Positions 6,468-15,138 are shown, counted from the stretch's first letter. The stretch is DNA of 64,000 nt from Rhodobacterales bacterium 32-67-9 (GCA_002280515.1 NCEA01000022.1:42589-106588); one strand, 5' to 3'. A program made the numbers and translations. The notes: generated by a model not told the origin, from the letters alone.

Positions 6468-8669
6468 TCAGGGCTCCGTCCCAAGGTCGTATCTGGCGAT
6501 GATCCGGCTCCGGACATCCTCGATCGTGGTGCGGAAAACCGTCATCAGCGTGGGAATGAAATTGCCGTCCGCCGTCGCCGTCAGGAACGGGTTCTGCATC
6601 GTAGAGATGAGGAAGCGCACAGGCTGGCCGGCCACGTAATCCACGCCGGCGCGCTCGGCGAAGCTTCGCACGAAGTCCGTGCCGTAAGTATCCGGGGAAA
6701 AAGCGGAACTCGTGACGAAAAGCGGCGTCGTCGGCACCTCGCCGGCCTTTTCCGGCACTTCGAGGCTCAGCCGGTGGAAGAGCGTGTTGTTGAATTCGTT
6801 CAGAAGCGCGAGGTCACGGTTGAGTCGGCCCTCGACCTTGAAGTTGAACGCATAGGCAAAGACCGTGAGGTCGGGGCCGAGCGACTGGAAGAGCGCGAGA
6901 AGCTCGGGGTTTGCCTTGAAGCGTGCCATCAGTTCGGGGTTGTCGCCGGGGACGATCCGGTCCCGGATCAATGCGCGTTCGGCCTCGATCTCGGCGGCGG
7001 TCTTGTGGGCCTTTTCCGACGGGAGCCGCTGGAACGGCACGACGATGAAATCGTCCTCGGGGGTGGCAAGCGTCGTCAGCGCCGCATAGTAGCGTTTGGA
7101 GTTGAAGACGCAGCGCCCCAGAAGCCGGCCATAGCCGAGCCTGTCGGGCGGCACGGTGATGTGCGAAAGTGCGACACCGACCGCCGCCGCGCCGGGTTTC
7201 GACCCCTCGATGCCGTAAACCCCGACGGTCGGCGCCTCGCCGTCATGGAAGACCACGGGCGAGGTCAGGGCGATCAGGAAGATCATGTCGCGGTTGCGGT
7301 AGCAAAGCGCGCCGGCCGGGTAGGGGACATAGCCCGACTTGTGCGGATCGACGGTGATCGTGTCGGCATGACGCAGCACGGCGAACTGGTCGCGGACATG
7401 GTCGCTCAGCGCCTCTTCCGGGGTGTCGTCGAGGCCGGTTTCCTCGCCGTCCGGGGTCAGCTTGTTCGTCGCGGGCTGGCGCAGAGTCGAGGCGAAGTAA
7501 CCGCCCCAGGCCGCGTCGGCATGAAGCGCGAAGGTCAGGCCGCGCCCGGCGAACTGGTCGCGCAGGGCGAGGATGTCGGCCAGGGGATCGACCGCGCTTT
7601 CTCCGGTGGAGCCGATGACCGCGACCACCTGAACCACGGGGCGCTTTTGCTCGAGGCAGGCGTCGAGCGCCCGCGCGAGCGCGGCGACGATCATCCGGCC
7701 GTCGAGGTCGACCGGGATCGGCTGCACCGCGTGGCTGCCAAGTCCGAGCAGCGTCGCGGCCTTGACCCAGGAATAATGCGCCGTGGCCGGCACCAGGATC
7801 GCCGGTGTCGCCGCTACCGCGCCGTGCAGCATCTCGGCATCGAAGGCCGCGGCACCCCGCGCCTTGATCGTATGGGTATCGAGCGCCGCCTTCACCGCCG
7901 CTTCGTCGACGCCGGCCTCTGTCACCAGCCGCTTTGGCAGGGAAAGCGTGTCGTCGGTGGCCAGGTTGAGCAGTTCCCAGAGTGTGAGGTCAAGAAGCCG
8001 CGCCCACTGGCCGTCGGGCTTGCGGATATTGATCCCCTGCGCTTGTGCAAGGCCCGGCTCCACCCGGATCGCGCGGGCCAGCGCCACCGCCTGATACTTC
8101 AGGTTCCGCGCCGCCCACATGCTTTCGATGTTCGCCACCGATCCGTCGCAGGTGATGTGGCCCCAGGGCACCGGCGTCGCGGCCATGTCGTAGCCGAGCA
8201 TGGTACAGAGGTCGCGCGCCGCCTGGATCTCGAGGCTGGTCGTCACCGGCGAGGCTTCGGCGGCGACGTTGTTCTGGTTGAAGAGCATCCCGGCAAAATA
8301 GCCCGCCGCACCGGGCATGGTGATGTCCCAGTACATGTGGCTCTGGTTGCGGTGGCTCGACAGCGGGATCGAGCCGCGCAGTTCCGAGGTGATCCGCCGC
8401 AGGTTCTCCTTCATCGCAGCGACGGTCGTCTCGTAGCTCGGGTCGCGGGCGGCGACCATGTTCGGGTCGCCCGTCATGTAGTCCTCGCGCGCCTTGGCGT
8501 GGTCGCCGAGGGCGATGGCGATCAGTTCGGTCATGATGTCGAGGTTCTCGGCGTTCGGCCCGAGGAACCAGGCCGAGGGCGTGTGCGTCTCGGGCGGGGT
8601 GAGACCCAGCGGTTTGTGCGCCTTCGCCGAATGCCGCGCCGAAACGACGCTGTCCCAATCCGTCCCCAT
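6468..8669 (-). CDS. Group II PLP-dependent decarboxylase (TyrDC/GadB-like), large form
   Basis: A 733-aa enzyme of the aromatic/glutamate decarboxylase fold. Landmarks are the substrate region SSHRNQSHMYWD (104-115), HADAAWGGY with PLP-binding Asp385, and TVDPHKSGYVPYPAG with Schiff-base Lys444. It is much longer than Glu or aromatic decarboxylases (about 460-510 aa) and also longer than enterococcal TyrDC (about 620), with extra sequence mainly at the C-terminus. The start at 8669 has GCGAGG upstream; an ATG at 8711 is an alternative. Substrate is unknown; an amino acid giving an amine and CO2 is expected. It leads the operon with the His-rich protein and the cyclase. Confidence 0.8.
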   Translation of the reverse strand: MGTDWDSVVSARHSAKAHKPLGLTPPETHTPSAWFLGPNAENLDIMTELIAIALGDHAKAREDYMTGDPNMVAARDPSYETTVAAMKENLRRITSELRGSIPLSSHRNQSHMYWDITMPGAAGYFAGMLFNQNNVAAEASPVTTSLEIQAARDLCTMLGYDMAATPVPWGHITCDGSVANIESMWAARNLKYQAVALARAIRVEPGLAQAQGINIRKPDGQWARLLDLTLWELLNLATDDTLSLPKRLVTEAGVDEAAVKAALDTHTIKARGAAAFDAEMLHGAVAATPAILVPATAHYSWVKAATLLGLGSHAVQPIPVDLDGRMIVAALARALDACLEQKRPVVQVVAVIGSTGESAVDPLADILALRDQFAGRGLTFALHADAAWGGYFASTLRQPATNKLTPDGEETGLDDTPEEALSDHVRDQFAVLRHADTITVDPHKSGYVPYPAGALCYRNRDMIFLIALTSPVVFHDGEAPTVGVYGIEGSKPGAAAVGVALSHITVPPDRLGYGRLLGRCVFNSKRYYAALTTLATPEDDFIVVPFQRLPSEKAHKTAAEIEAERALIRDRIVPGDNPELMARFKANPELLALFQSLGPDLTVFAYAFNFKVEGRLNRDLALLNEFNNTLFHRLSLEVPEKAGEVPTTPLFVTSSAFSPDTYGTDFVRSFAERAGVDYVAGQPVRFLISTMQNPFLTATADGNFIPTLMTVFRTTIEDVRSRIIARYDLGTEP

Positions 8670-8804
8670 CCGAACCTCGCTTCTGCGCGGCAAACGGAAA
8701 ATCGTTTGCATACGGGTTAAATCCCGCGTGTTCGGTACAATGGTTAACAGCAAGAACCGGTTTGTGGAAAATAATACGTCATCGTGGTCCGCAGGCGGGA
8801 AGGT

Positions 8805-8831
8805 GCCGCCCCGGTGCCACACCGGGACGGC
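8805..8831 (-). terminator. Hairpin terminator after TRAP operon
   Basis: A 12-bp inverted repeat with one G-T type mismatch and a 3-base loop, 25 bases after the dctM stop on the minus strand. No T-run. Confidence 0.5.
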
Positions 8832-8855
8832 GGTCGCGCTTCCGGCGTGCGGCCC

Positions 8856-10211
8856 TTAGCGGTAGACGAGGTCCGGCAGCCAGGTGATCACTTCCGGCAG
8901 CAGCATGCAGATCGCCAACCCGACCGCCTGCAGGAGGAGGAACGGGATCGCCGAGCGGAAGATGTCCGACATCGGGATCGACTCTGGCGCCACGCCGCGC
9001 AGGTAGAAGAGCGCGTAGCCGAAGGGCGGCGAGAGAAAGCTCATCTGCATGTTGACGAGATAGAGCACGCCGAACCACAGCACCAGATCGTCGGTATTGT
9101 CGAAACCGTAGGCGGCCGCGCCGAGCGACTTGATGATCGGCACGAAGATCGGCACGCAGAGCAGGAGGATGCCGACCCAGTCGAGGAACATACCGAGGAC
9201 GATCAGGATGATCTGCATCACGATCAGGATGCCCCACGGGCCGAGCCCGTAGCCCTGCATCGTCTCCTGCACGAATTGCTGGCCGCCTTCGAGGACGTAG
9301 AGACCGACGAAGATCGTGGCGCCGAACATGATCCAGATGACCATCGCGCTGGCCTTCAGAGTGGTCAGGCAGGCCTCGCGGATCGTCGGCCAATCGAGCC
9401 GGCGGTGGATCGCCGCGACGATGAAGGCGCCGAAGGTGCCGATGCCGGCGGCCTCCACCGGGGTTGCCACGCCCGAGAAGATCACGCCGAGGACGACGAA
9501 GATCAGCGCGATGGGGGCAGACATCTTGCCGAGAAGATGGATCTTTTCCCGGGTCGAGACGCGTTCTTCCATCGGGATCGGCGGGCCGAGGTCGGGGTTG
9601 ATGTAGCAGCGGACCGTAACATAGAGGATGTAGAGGCCGGAAAGCATCAGCCCCGGAATGACCGCGCCGATGAAGAGCTCGCCCACCGACTGTTCGGCGA
9701 CGACCGCGTAGATGATGGCGAGGATCGAGGGCGGAATGAGGATGCCGAGCGTGCCGCCTGCCATGATCGAGCCCATGGCGATCTTCGGATCATAGCCGCG
9801 CTTCAGCATCGCCGGCAGTGCGATGATCCCCATCGTGACCACGGCCGCGCCGATGACGCCGACCATCGCCGCAAGGATCGTCGAGGCGATGATCGTGGCC
9901 GAGGCAAGCCCCCCCTTCACGCCGCCAAGCACCTTGTAGATCACGTCGAACATGTCGTTGATGATGCCCGCCCGTTCCAGCATCGCCGCCATGAATATGA
10001 AGAGCGGGATCGCCGAGAGCTGGTAGTTCGTCATCAGGGGAAAGATGCGGCTCGGCACGATGTTGAGCGCCCGCGCATCGCCGAGGATGAAGAGGAAGAC
10101 GCAGGCCAGCCCCCCCGTGACGAAGGCCAGTGGCAGCCCCGCCATCAGCAGCGCCAGAAGCGATCCGAACATGATGAGCGTCAGAAGCTCGATGGAAATA
10201 TCAAGACCCAT
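8856..10211 (-). CDS. dctM: TRAP transporter large permease (DctM family)
   Basis: A 451-aa integral membrane protein with about 12 hydrophobic segments spread over the full length, the usual size and pattern of DctM. Typical features include the Gly-rich GGTLGILIPPSI segment (conserved in the family) and an AAMVGVIGAAVV helix. It moves the substrate delivered by the periplasmic binding protein, driven by a Na+ gradient. It is the last gene of the dctP-dctQ-dctM operon, 3 bases after dctQ. The substrate, likely an organic acid, cannot be read from the sequence. Confidence 0.92.
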   Translation of the reverse strand: MGLDISIELLTLIMFGSLLALLMAGLPLAFVTGGLACVFLFILGDARALNIVPSRIFPLMTNYQLSAIPLFIFMAAMLERAGIINDMFDVIYKVLGGVKGGLASATIIASTILAAMVGVIGAAVVTMGIIALPAMLKRGYDPKIAMGSIMAGGTLGILIPPSILAIIYAVVAEQSVGELFIGAVIPGLMLSGLYILYVTVRCYINPDLGPPIPMEERVSTREKIHLLGKMSAPIALIFVVLGVIFSGVATPVEAAGIGTFGAFIVAAIHRRLDWPTIREACLTTLKASAMVIWIMFGATIFVGLYVLEGGQQFVQETMQGYGLGPWGILIVMQIILIVLGMFLDWVGILLLCVPIFVPIIKSLGAAAYGFDNTDDLVLWFGVLYLVNMQMSFLSPPFGYALFYLRGVAPESIPMSDIFRSAIPFLLLQAVGLAICMLLPEVITWLPDLVYR

Positions 10212-10214
10212 GCT

Positions 10215-11540
10215 TCAGGCTCCCCTCGCGATCGCGCGAATGTCTTTTGAGATTTTCGAGACGCCCTGAAGGACCAGCAGAACGCCGCCCACGAACATCA
10301 TCCATTTCATTGGCCAAAGCGGCACTTCCCATTCGTTGAAGCTGATCTCGCCCCAGCGGATCGCCGGATCGGTCCAGTCTCGCAGCGATAGGCCGCCCAG
10401 CATCTCGCCGAAACCGACCTGTCCGCGCGCCCAGTCCGAGATGACGGAATTGCCCGACGGCACCGCGATCGCGTCCATCGCGAAGATGTAGGAGGTGACC
10501 ATCAGCGTGCCGGCGAAGATGAAGAAGAAGACCGAGGTGAGAAGATCGACCCAGGCCTTTCTCGGCCGGCTGAGCGGGGCGTAGAATATATCCACCCGCA
10601 CATGGCTTTCGGTCAGCATCGCGTAGGCGCCGGCGATCAGGTACTGCATGCCGAACATCAGGTACATCGACTCGTGCGCCCAGCTTGTGGGCGAGTTGAA
10701 GACGTAGCGGCTGATCACCTCGAAGTAATAGACGAAGACCGCGATCACGGCCCAGTAGCTGACGAATTCGCCGGTAAAGAGCGACAGCCGGTCGATCCAG
10801 GTCTCGGCCCATTCATGGTCGGGCTTGCGGGCGTCGGGGTCGATCTGCGCGGCCTTTTCGGCGGCCTCCGGGTCGATCAGGCTTTCCTCCGGTGCCTCAT
10901 GCGCGACCAGCGCGTCGGCGCGCCGGACAAGGCCGGGGATCAGCACCGCATCTATGACCAAAAGCGCGAGGATCGCGTAGAAGGCGTATCGCGCGACATC
11001 GGCCCAGAAGGCGCGCTTGACCACCGCCGTCTTGGCGATGGGGTCGGCAGCCGCCAGTTCGGCTTCGGCAGTCGTGATGCGGTCGCGCCCGGTGACGATG
11101 GCGTCCTCGGTGCGTTTCAGCCGCCGCTCGGCGCTTTTCTTGGCGAAACTGTCCGGCTCCGCCGTCGCCACCTCGGCGCGGAGCTGGTCGATCTCGGCTT
11201 CCGCCGTGGCGAGGCGCGGGCGTTCCCGGTCCAGCGTGCGCTCGGCGATCTTGACGATATTGGTCGCATCCGACAGGGCCGAGCGCGCCTCGCGTTCCTG
11301 CGCGTTGCCCCAGAGGACGCAAAGGAAGATCGGGATATAGACGAGGCCGAGCAGGCTTTTCAGGTAGAACCGGTGCAGGCCGAGGATGCCGCCGGTGACG
11401 AGAATCAGATAGGCCAGCGGGACGCTGTAGCCCGGTCGGTCGGGTCGCGCCCGGCGGGCAAGGATCATGCCGGCGACGGGGAAGAGGATCAGGCCGAGCC
11501 AGTAGGCCCAATGCGGCAGAGTGAAGTCGATTTGGGGCAT
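10215..11540 (-). CDS. dctQ: TRAP small permease (DctQ) with extra TM2-like and coiled-coil N-terminus
   Basis: A 441-aa protein, over twice the usual DctQ length of about 160-200. Residues 250-440 form the DctQ domain with four membrane segments and the family-like SPTSWAHE and ESHVRVDIFY motifs. Ahead of it lie two helices with GGILGLHRFYL (50-60), the hallmark of TM2 domains, then a charged coiled coil (about 80-170) and another helix (183-205). The start ATG at 11540 is the first in-frame ATG that begins with a membrane-type sequence; the extra frame to 11597 is not needed. The fusion is continuous with no frameshift and may add a regulatory or partner-binding function to the transporter. 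Confidence 0.85.
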   Translation of the reverse strand: MPQIDFTLPHWAYWLGLILFPVAGMILARRARPDRPGYSVPLAYLILVTGGILGLHRFYLKSLLGLVYIPIFLCVLWGNAQEREARSALSDATNIVKIAERTLDRERPRLATAEAEIDQLRAEVATAEPDSFAKKSAERRLKRTEDAIVTGRDRITTAEAELAAADPIAKTAVVKRAFWADVARYAFYAILALLVIDAVLIPGLVRRADALVAHEAPEESLIDPEAAEKAAQIDPDARKPDHEWAETWIDRLSLFTGEFVSYWAVIAVFVYYFEVISRYVFNSPTSWAHESMYLMFGMQYLIAGAYAMLTESHVRVDIFYAPLSRPRKAWVDLLTSVFFFIFAGTLMVTSYIFAMDAIAVPSGNSVISDWARGQVGFGEMLGGLSLRDWTDPAIRWGEISFNEWEVPLWPMKWMMFVGGVLLVLQGVSKISKDIRAIARGA

Positions 11541-11581
11541 TGCGGGTTCCTGCGGGTGGGCCGCGTCAGCGGGGCGCAACT

Positions 11582-11608
11582 GCCCGCGCGGGCACACCCC
11601 GCGCGGGC
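11582..11608 (-). terminator. Intercistronic hairpin between dctP and dctQ
   Basis: A perfect 11-bp GC stem (GCCCGCGCGGG / CCCGCGCGGGC) with a 5-base loop in the 90-base gap. This is a typical attenuator or 3'-end stabiliser that keeps the binding protein in excess over the permeases. Confidence 0.65.
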
Positions 11609-11630
11609 CTGTCTTGGTCGGTCATGCGGG

Positions 11631-12731
11631 TCAGAGGTCGAGCGTCAGTCCCTCGATCTGCGCCTGCGTCACATAGCCGAGCGAGCCGGACATCATGTAG
11701 TCGAGCTGGATCTTGAAGACCCGCGCCGCGTCCTTGTCGCGGTTCGCGTATTTGAACCAGATCGGCACCGCGACCTCGGTCAGAAGCTCCACGTCGTCCT
11801 GGCTGAGGCGCGTGACCTCGGTGCCGTCGGCCGCGAACTTGGCCCAGGCCTCCTGGTCGGCCTTCTGGATCGCGGCATGGTGCATGTCGGAATAGACATG
11901 CGTCTCCATCTCGACGAATTGCTTCATCGCCGGCGACAGCGCATCCCATGCGCTTTGTGCCACGGTGATGTCCATGAGGTCGACCGGCTGGTAGACCGAC
12001 ATGAAGCCCGGCGGTCCCATCGAGATGTATTTGGTCACCTGGCTGAAGCCGAGCGCGTAGTTCACCGCCGGTCCGACATAGTCGGCCACGTCGATCGTAC
12101 CCTTTTCCAGCGCCGGGAAGATCTCAGACCCCGGCAGCACGGTGGTCTCGGCGCCGATCTCGGTGAAGACGTCGGCCACCATGCCGCCCGGCAGGCGCAT
12201 CTTGCGGCCGCGGAAGTCGTCGATCGAGTTGATCGGCACCTTCGAGTGGATGATGTTCGGGCCGTGGTGGACCGGGCCGACGTAATACATGCCCTGCGCC
12301 GCATAAAGCTCCCGCGCGATCTCGAGCCCGCCGAGGCCGTAGAAGAACACGTCGAATTCATGCGGATTGCGCAGCCCGAGCGGATAGGACGTGAGGAACG
12401 TCGCCGCCGGAATGATGCCTTGCGCGTAGATGGTGAAGGGGTTCACCGCGTCGAGAACGCCGTTCTTGACGGCATCGTAAAGCTGGAAGTCGCCGACGAC
12501 GTCATTGGCGCCGAACGGCTGGAAGGCAAGCTCGCCTCCGGTCTTCTCGGCGATCGTCGCGCACCAGTCCTTGAAGATCTGAAGCCCCGCGCCCCCCGGC
12601 CAGGACGTCTGGATCTTCCAGGTCGTGCCAGCGGCCTGCGCCGAGGCGATATGAGGGGCCGCGAGCGTCGATGCGCCGGCCGCCGCGATGGTTCTGAGGG
12701 CGGCCCGTCGCGAAGTAGGTTTGATCAGCAT
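11631..12731 (-). CDS. dctP: TRAP transporter periplasmic substrate-binding protein (DctP family)
   Basis: A 366-aa protein with an N-terminal export signal containing SRRAALRT, which looks like a Tat signal, ending at IASAQA (about residue 32). The mature part begins with a beta strand WKIQTSWPGG and follows the DctP pattern, including a KMRLPGGMVADVF hinge region with the conserved Arg that binds the substrate carboxylate. The length fits the family. It is first in the operon and separated from dctQ by a hairpin. The likely ligand is a carboxylate; keto-acid binders are among the relatives I would consider. Confidence 0.88.
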   Translation of the reverse strand: MLIKPTSRRAALRTIAAAGASTLAAPHIASAQAAGTTWKIQTSWPGGAGLQIFKDWCATIAEKTGGELAFQPFGANDVVGDFQLYDAVKNGVLDAVNPFTIYAQGIIPAATFLTSYPLGLRNPHEFDVFFYGLGGLEIARELYAAQGMYYVGPVHHGPNIIHSKVPINSIDDFRGRKMRLPGGMVADVFTEIGAETTVLPGSEIFPALEKGTIDVADYVGPAVNYALGFSQVTKYISMGPPGFMSVYQPVDLMDITVAQSAWDALSPAMKQFVEMETHVYSDMHHAAIQKADQEAWAKFAADGTEVTRLSQDDVELLTEVAVPIWFKYANRDKDAARVFKIQLDYMMSGSLGYVTQAQIEGLTLDL

Positions 12732-12818
12732 TGCTTTCCTCCCGAGGTTCGGCGGCCGGTCGTCTTGTCGCTGGATTGCCCGTGCCGCCGATGCGGGTAA
12801 TCCCGTCTCCCGTGGTAT

Positions 12819-12837
12819 TGGTAACATTAACTTACCA
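12819..12837. promoter_or_regulatory. Dyad upstream of dctP, candidate operator
   Basis: TGGTAA, 7 bases, TTACCA: a perfect 6-bp dyad in an AT-richer patch about 90 bases before the dctP start. It suits a dimeric regulator, but no cognate regulator is seen nearby. Confidence 0.35.
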
Positions 12838-12883
12838 GATGTCCACAATTGATATGGATCTGCCAGGTTTTTTTGGTCGCGCG

Positions 12884-13525
12884 TCAGCCGGCGAGGCGGA
12901 AATCGGGTTTCAGGCTCGCGGCCCGGACAAGGCGGGCGTTCGGCAGGTCGTTCTCTTCCAGCTTGGCGCGGATCGCCTCGGGCGGCAGGCCGAAATGCTG
13001 CCAGCGGGCGGTCAGCCGCGCGTGGAGCACCTCCTCGGCCACGTCGAGGAAGACGGTGAGGCCGAAATGCCGCTGCAACCGGCGCCAGGGTTCGGCATCG
13101 AGCAGGAGGTAGTTGCCCTCGGCGACGATGAGGTCGGCCGAGCGCGGGATGATCCGCGCGCCGGCGCGGGCGATCTCGATCGCGCGGTCAAAGACCGGCA
13201 CGGCGACCTCGGCCTCGTCGCGGGCGGCAAGGCGGGCGAGCGCATGGTCGAGGCCGCCGGTATCAAAGGTCTCGGGCGCGCCCTTGCGCGGCCGAAGACC
13301 GCGCGCCTCCAGAACCCGGTCGTCATAGTGAAAGCCGTCCATCGGCAGAAGCGCTGCAAAGCCCGGTCGTGCGGCGTTCGCGCCGCCGACGAGCGCCTCG
13401 GCGAGGGTGGACTTGCCAGACCCGGGCGCGCCGGCGATGGCGACGATCCGCCGCGCGCCATCCTCCGCCGCAAGAAGCCGCGCGAGAAGCGCGGCGGCGT
13501 CGATGAGCGGGGCGGGCCGGGTCAT
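12884..13525 (-). CDS. P-loop kinase of the uridine/pantothenate kinase-like (YggC) type
   Basis: A 213-aa enzyme with Walker A GAPGSGKST at 32-40, MDGFHYDD segment (about 63-70) typical of the PRK/uridine kinase/pantothenate kinase group, and ADLIVAEGNYLLLD as Walker-B region. These enzymes phosphorylate small molecules such as nucleosides, pantothenate or sugars; the short YggC-like forms have no firm substrate. The start ATG at 13525 is chosen because the N-terminal domain begins there; the longer frame is not protein-like. It stands alone between the TRAP and ABC operons. Confidence 0.78.
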   Translation of the reverse strand: MTRPAPLIDAAALLARLLAAEDGARRIVAIAGAPGSGKSTLAEALVGGANAARPGFAALLPMDGFHYDDRVLEARGLRPRKGAPETFDTGGLDHALARLAARDEAEVAVPVFDRAIEIARAGARIIPRSADLIVAEGNYLLLDAEPWRRLQRHFGLTVFLDVAEEVLHARLTARWQHFGLPPEAIRAKLEENDLPNARLVRAASLKPDFRLAG

Positions 13526-13631
13526 CGCCAGCCACCGGCGGCGCGGGATGGAATGCAGGAACGGTCCATGCGGCGGTCTTTTCCTGATCGCTGACTTGGC
13601 CAGACTTGCACGGAACCGGCCCGGATCAAAG

Positions 13632-13679
13632 GGCCGCCTTTGCGGCCGGGCCGCCGTCCGCAGGAGAACGGTGGCCCGG
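13632..13679. terminator. Tandem hairpins downstream of PedC-type operon
   Basis: Two adjacent stems: GGCCGC/GCGGCC with a 4-base loop, then a 12-bp stem with one mismatch and a 10-base loop. They sit in a 297-base gap (13526-13822) where I see no gene, and may end the minus-strand operon that finishes at 13823. Confidence 0.42.
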
Positions 13680-13822
13680 CCCGATGCGGCAAAGCCTTGG
13701 CAGGGAGCGTGCAGCCTTGTTCCGCGACAGGGTCGCGACCGCATCCTTGGATGTACCGCGTCTCAGGTTCGGACGGATCCCCGCCCAACGCAATATAGCG
13801 GAAGGTCGGGGTTGGCAGAGGG

Positions 13823-14617
13823 TCAGTCGGCCCGCCGCCGGGTCATGCCGCGCGCCGGGTCGTAGCCCCAAAGTGCCAGCGCCATGAAGACCAGAAAGCT
13901 GAGCGCGGTCCAGAACAACGCCGGCCCGTTCCACTGCAGATAAAGCGCGAAGCGGATCGCCTCGACCGCATGGGTGAAGGGGTTGGCGGCGCAGATGTCG
14001 CGCAGGAGCGGCGAGCTTTCGGCCATCTTCCAGAGCGGGTAGAGCGCGGACGAGAGGAAGAACATCGGGAAGATGACGAAGTTCATCACGCCGGCGAAAT
14101 TCTCGAGCTGCCGGATCGTCGAGGAAATCAGCAGGCCGAGCGCGCCGAGCATCAGCCCGGTCAGCACCAGCACCGGCAGGACGGCGACATAACCCCAGGG
14201 TTCCATCTCGATCCCGAAACCCCAGGCGATGGCGAGAAAGACGGCGATCTGGAGAATCGAGACGGCAGTGCCGGCAAGGAGCTTGGAAAAAAGCAGCCAC
14301 CAGCGCGGCATCGGCGAAGTCAGGAGAAGCCGCATGGAACCCATCTCCTGATCGTAAACCAGTGAAAGAGACGATTGCATCCCGTTGAAAAGCTGGATCA
14401 TTCCGACAAGGCCCGGGACGATGTAGACCTCATAGGTGATATAGGTCTGGTAGGGCGGCACGATGGAAAGGCCGAGCGCCGCCCGAAACCCCGCCGCGAA
14501 AACCAGAAGCCAGACCAGCGGCCGCACGAGGGCGGCGAGGAACCGGCCGCGCTGGCTGACGAAACGCAACGCTTCGCGCAGGACAATGGCACGGAGCGCA
14601 ATAAACCAGGCGCTCAT
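13823..14617 (-). CDS. ABC-2 type permease of the quinoprotein alcohol dehydrogenase system (PedC-like)
   Basis: A 264-aa membrane protein with six hydrophobic segments. Family-like stretches are LVRPLVWLLVFAAGF, a VPGLVGMIQLFNGMQSSLS loop and the YDQEMGSMRLLLTSP motif. It matches the PedC-like permease found next to PQQ-dependent alcohol and methanol dehydrogenases. The transported compound is not established for the family. It overlaps the stop of its ATPase (ATGA) and appears complete at both ends, ending with the common YDP-arginine type C-terminus. Confidence 0.87.
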   Translation of the reverse strand: MSAWFIALRAIVLREALRFVSQRGRFLAALVRPLVWLLVFAAGFRAALGLSIVPPYQTYITYEVYIVPGLVGMIQLFNGMQSSLSLVYDQEMGSMRLLLTSPMPRWWLLFSKLLAGTAVSILQIAVFLAIAWGFGIEMEPWGYVAVLPVLVLTGLMLGALGLLISSTIRQLENFAGVMNFVIFPMFFLSSALYPLWKMAESSPLLRDICAANPFTHAVEAIRFALYLQWNGPALFWTALSFLVFMALALWGYDPARGMTRRRAD

Positions 14618-15138
14618 GCGGCCGCCTCCTGCGTCAAGGTATCGAGCCCGACGGTCGGTTCGTCAAGCAACAGCACCGCCGGATCGTGGATCAGCGCCCG
14701 CGCGATCTCCATCCGCCGGCGGTGTCCGCCGTTCAGGGCGCGGACCTGCTCTCCGGCGCGCTCGCGCATGCCGAGCCGGTCGAGGGCGGCGTCGATCGCC
14801 GCCTCGGCCCGGCGCCCGGCCATGCCCTGAAGCCCGGCGAAATAGCGCAACGACCGGCGCACCGACAGGTCGAGGTCGAGCGTCGGCTGCTGGAAGACGA
14901 CGCCGATCCGCGCCAGCGCGGCGCGCGGTGTCCTGGCAAGGTCGTGCCCGGCGATCGTGATGCGCCCGCCGGGCGCCACGAGCAGCCGCGTCAGGAGCGA
15001 GAAGAGCGTCGACTTCCCCGCGCCGTTCGGGCCGAGAAGTGCCATGAAATCACCGGGTTCTACGGTGAAGCTGACATGCTCCAATGCCGTCTTCGCGCCG
15101 TAGCGATAGCTTACGTCCTCGACCACCAGCCCGTTCAT
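14614..15138 (-). CDS. ABC ATPase of the quinoprotein-associated system, C-terminally truncated
   Basis: A 174-aa protein where the family has about 235. Walker A GPNGAGKST (36-44), Q-loop Gln83, signature LNGGHRRR (135-142), Walker B VLLLDEP (155-161) and D-loop GLD are present. It then stops after eight more residues (TLTQEAAA), so the H-loop with the switch His and the last beta/alpha part are missing. The stop overlaps the permease start in an ATGA junction, and the permease N-terminus is intact, so a deletion at the 3' end is likely. Hydrolysis should be impaired unless another ATPase, such as the next one upstream, serves the permease. It could be a decaying gene. Confidence 0.85.
   Translation of the reverse strand: MNGLVVEDVSYRYGAKTALEHVSFTVEPGDFMALLGPNGAGKSTLFSLLTRLLVAPGGRITIAGHDLARTPRAALARIGVVFQQPTLDLDLSVRRSLRYFAGLQGMAGRRAEAAIDAALDRLGMRERAGEQVRALNGGHRRRMEIARALIHDPAVLLLDEPTVGLDTLTQEAAA

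Noticed and set aside
6774-8720. Open frame of 648 codons on the plus strand
   Set aside because: It is fully antisense to the PLP decarboxylase, has no domain or signal features and is rich in Arg/Gly/His as expected for a GC-rich shadow frame.
8784-10250. Open frame of 488 codons on the plus strand
   Set aside because: Antisense to dctM, with extreme Asp/Glu/Arg content produced by reading membrane codons backwards.
10602-12800. Open frame of 732 codons on the plus strand
   Set aside because: Antisense to dctQ and dctP; composition typical of a shadow frame and no recognisable motifs.
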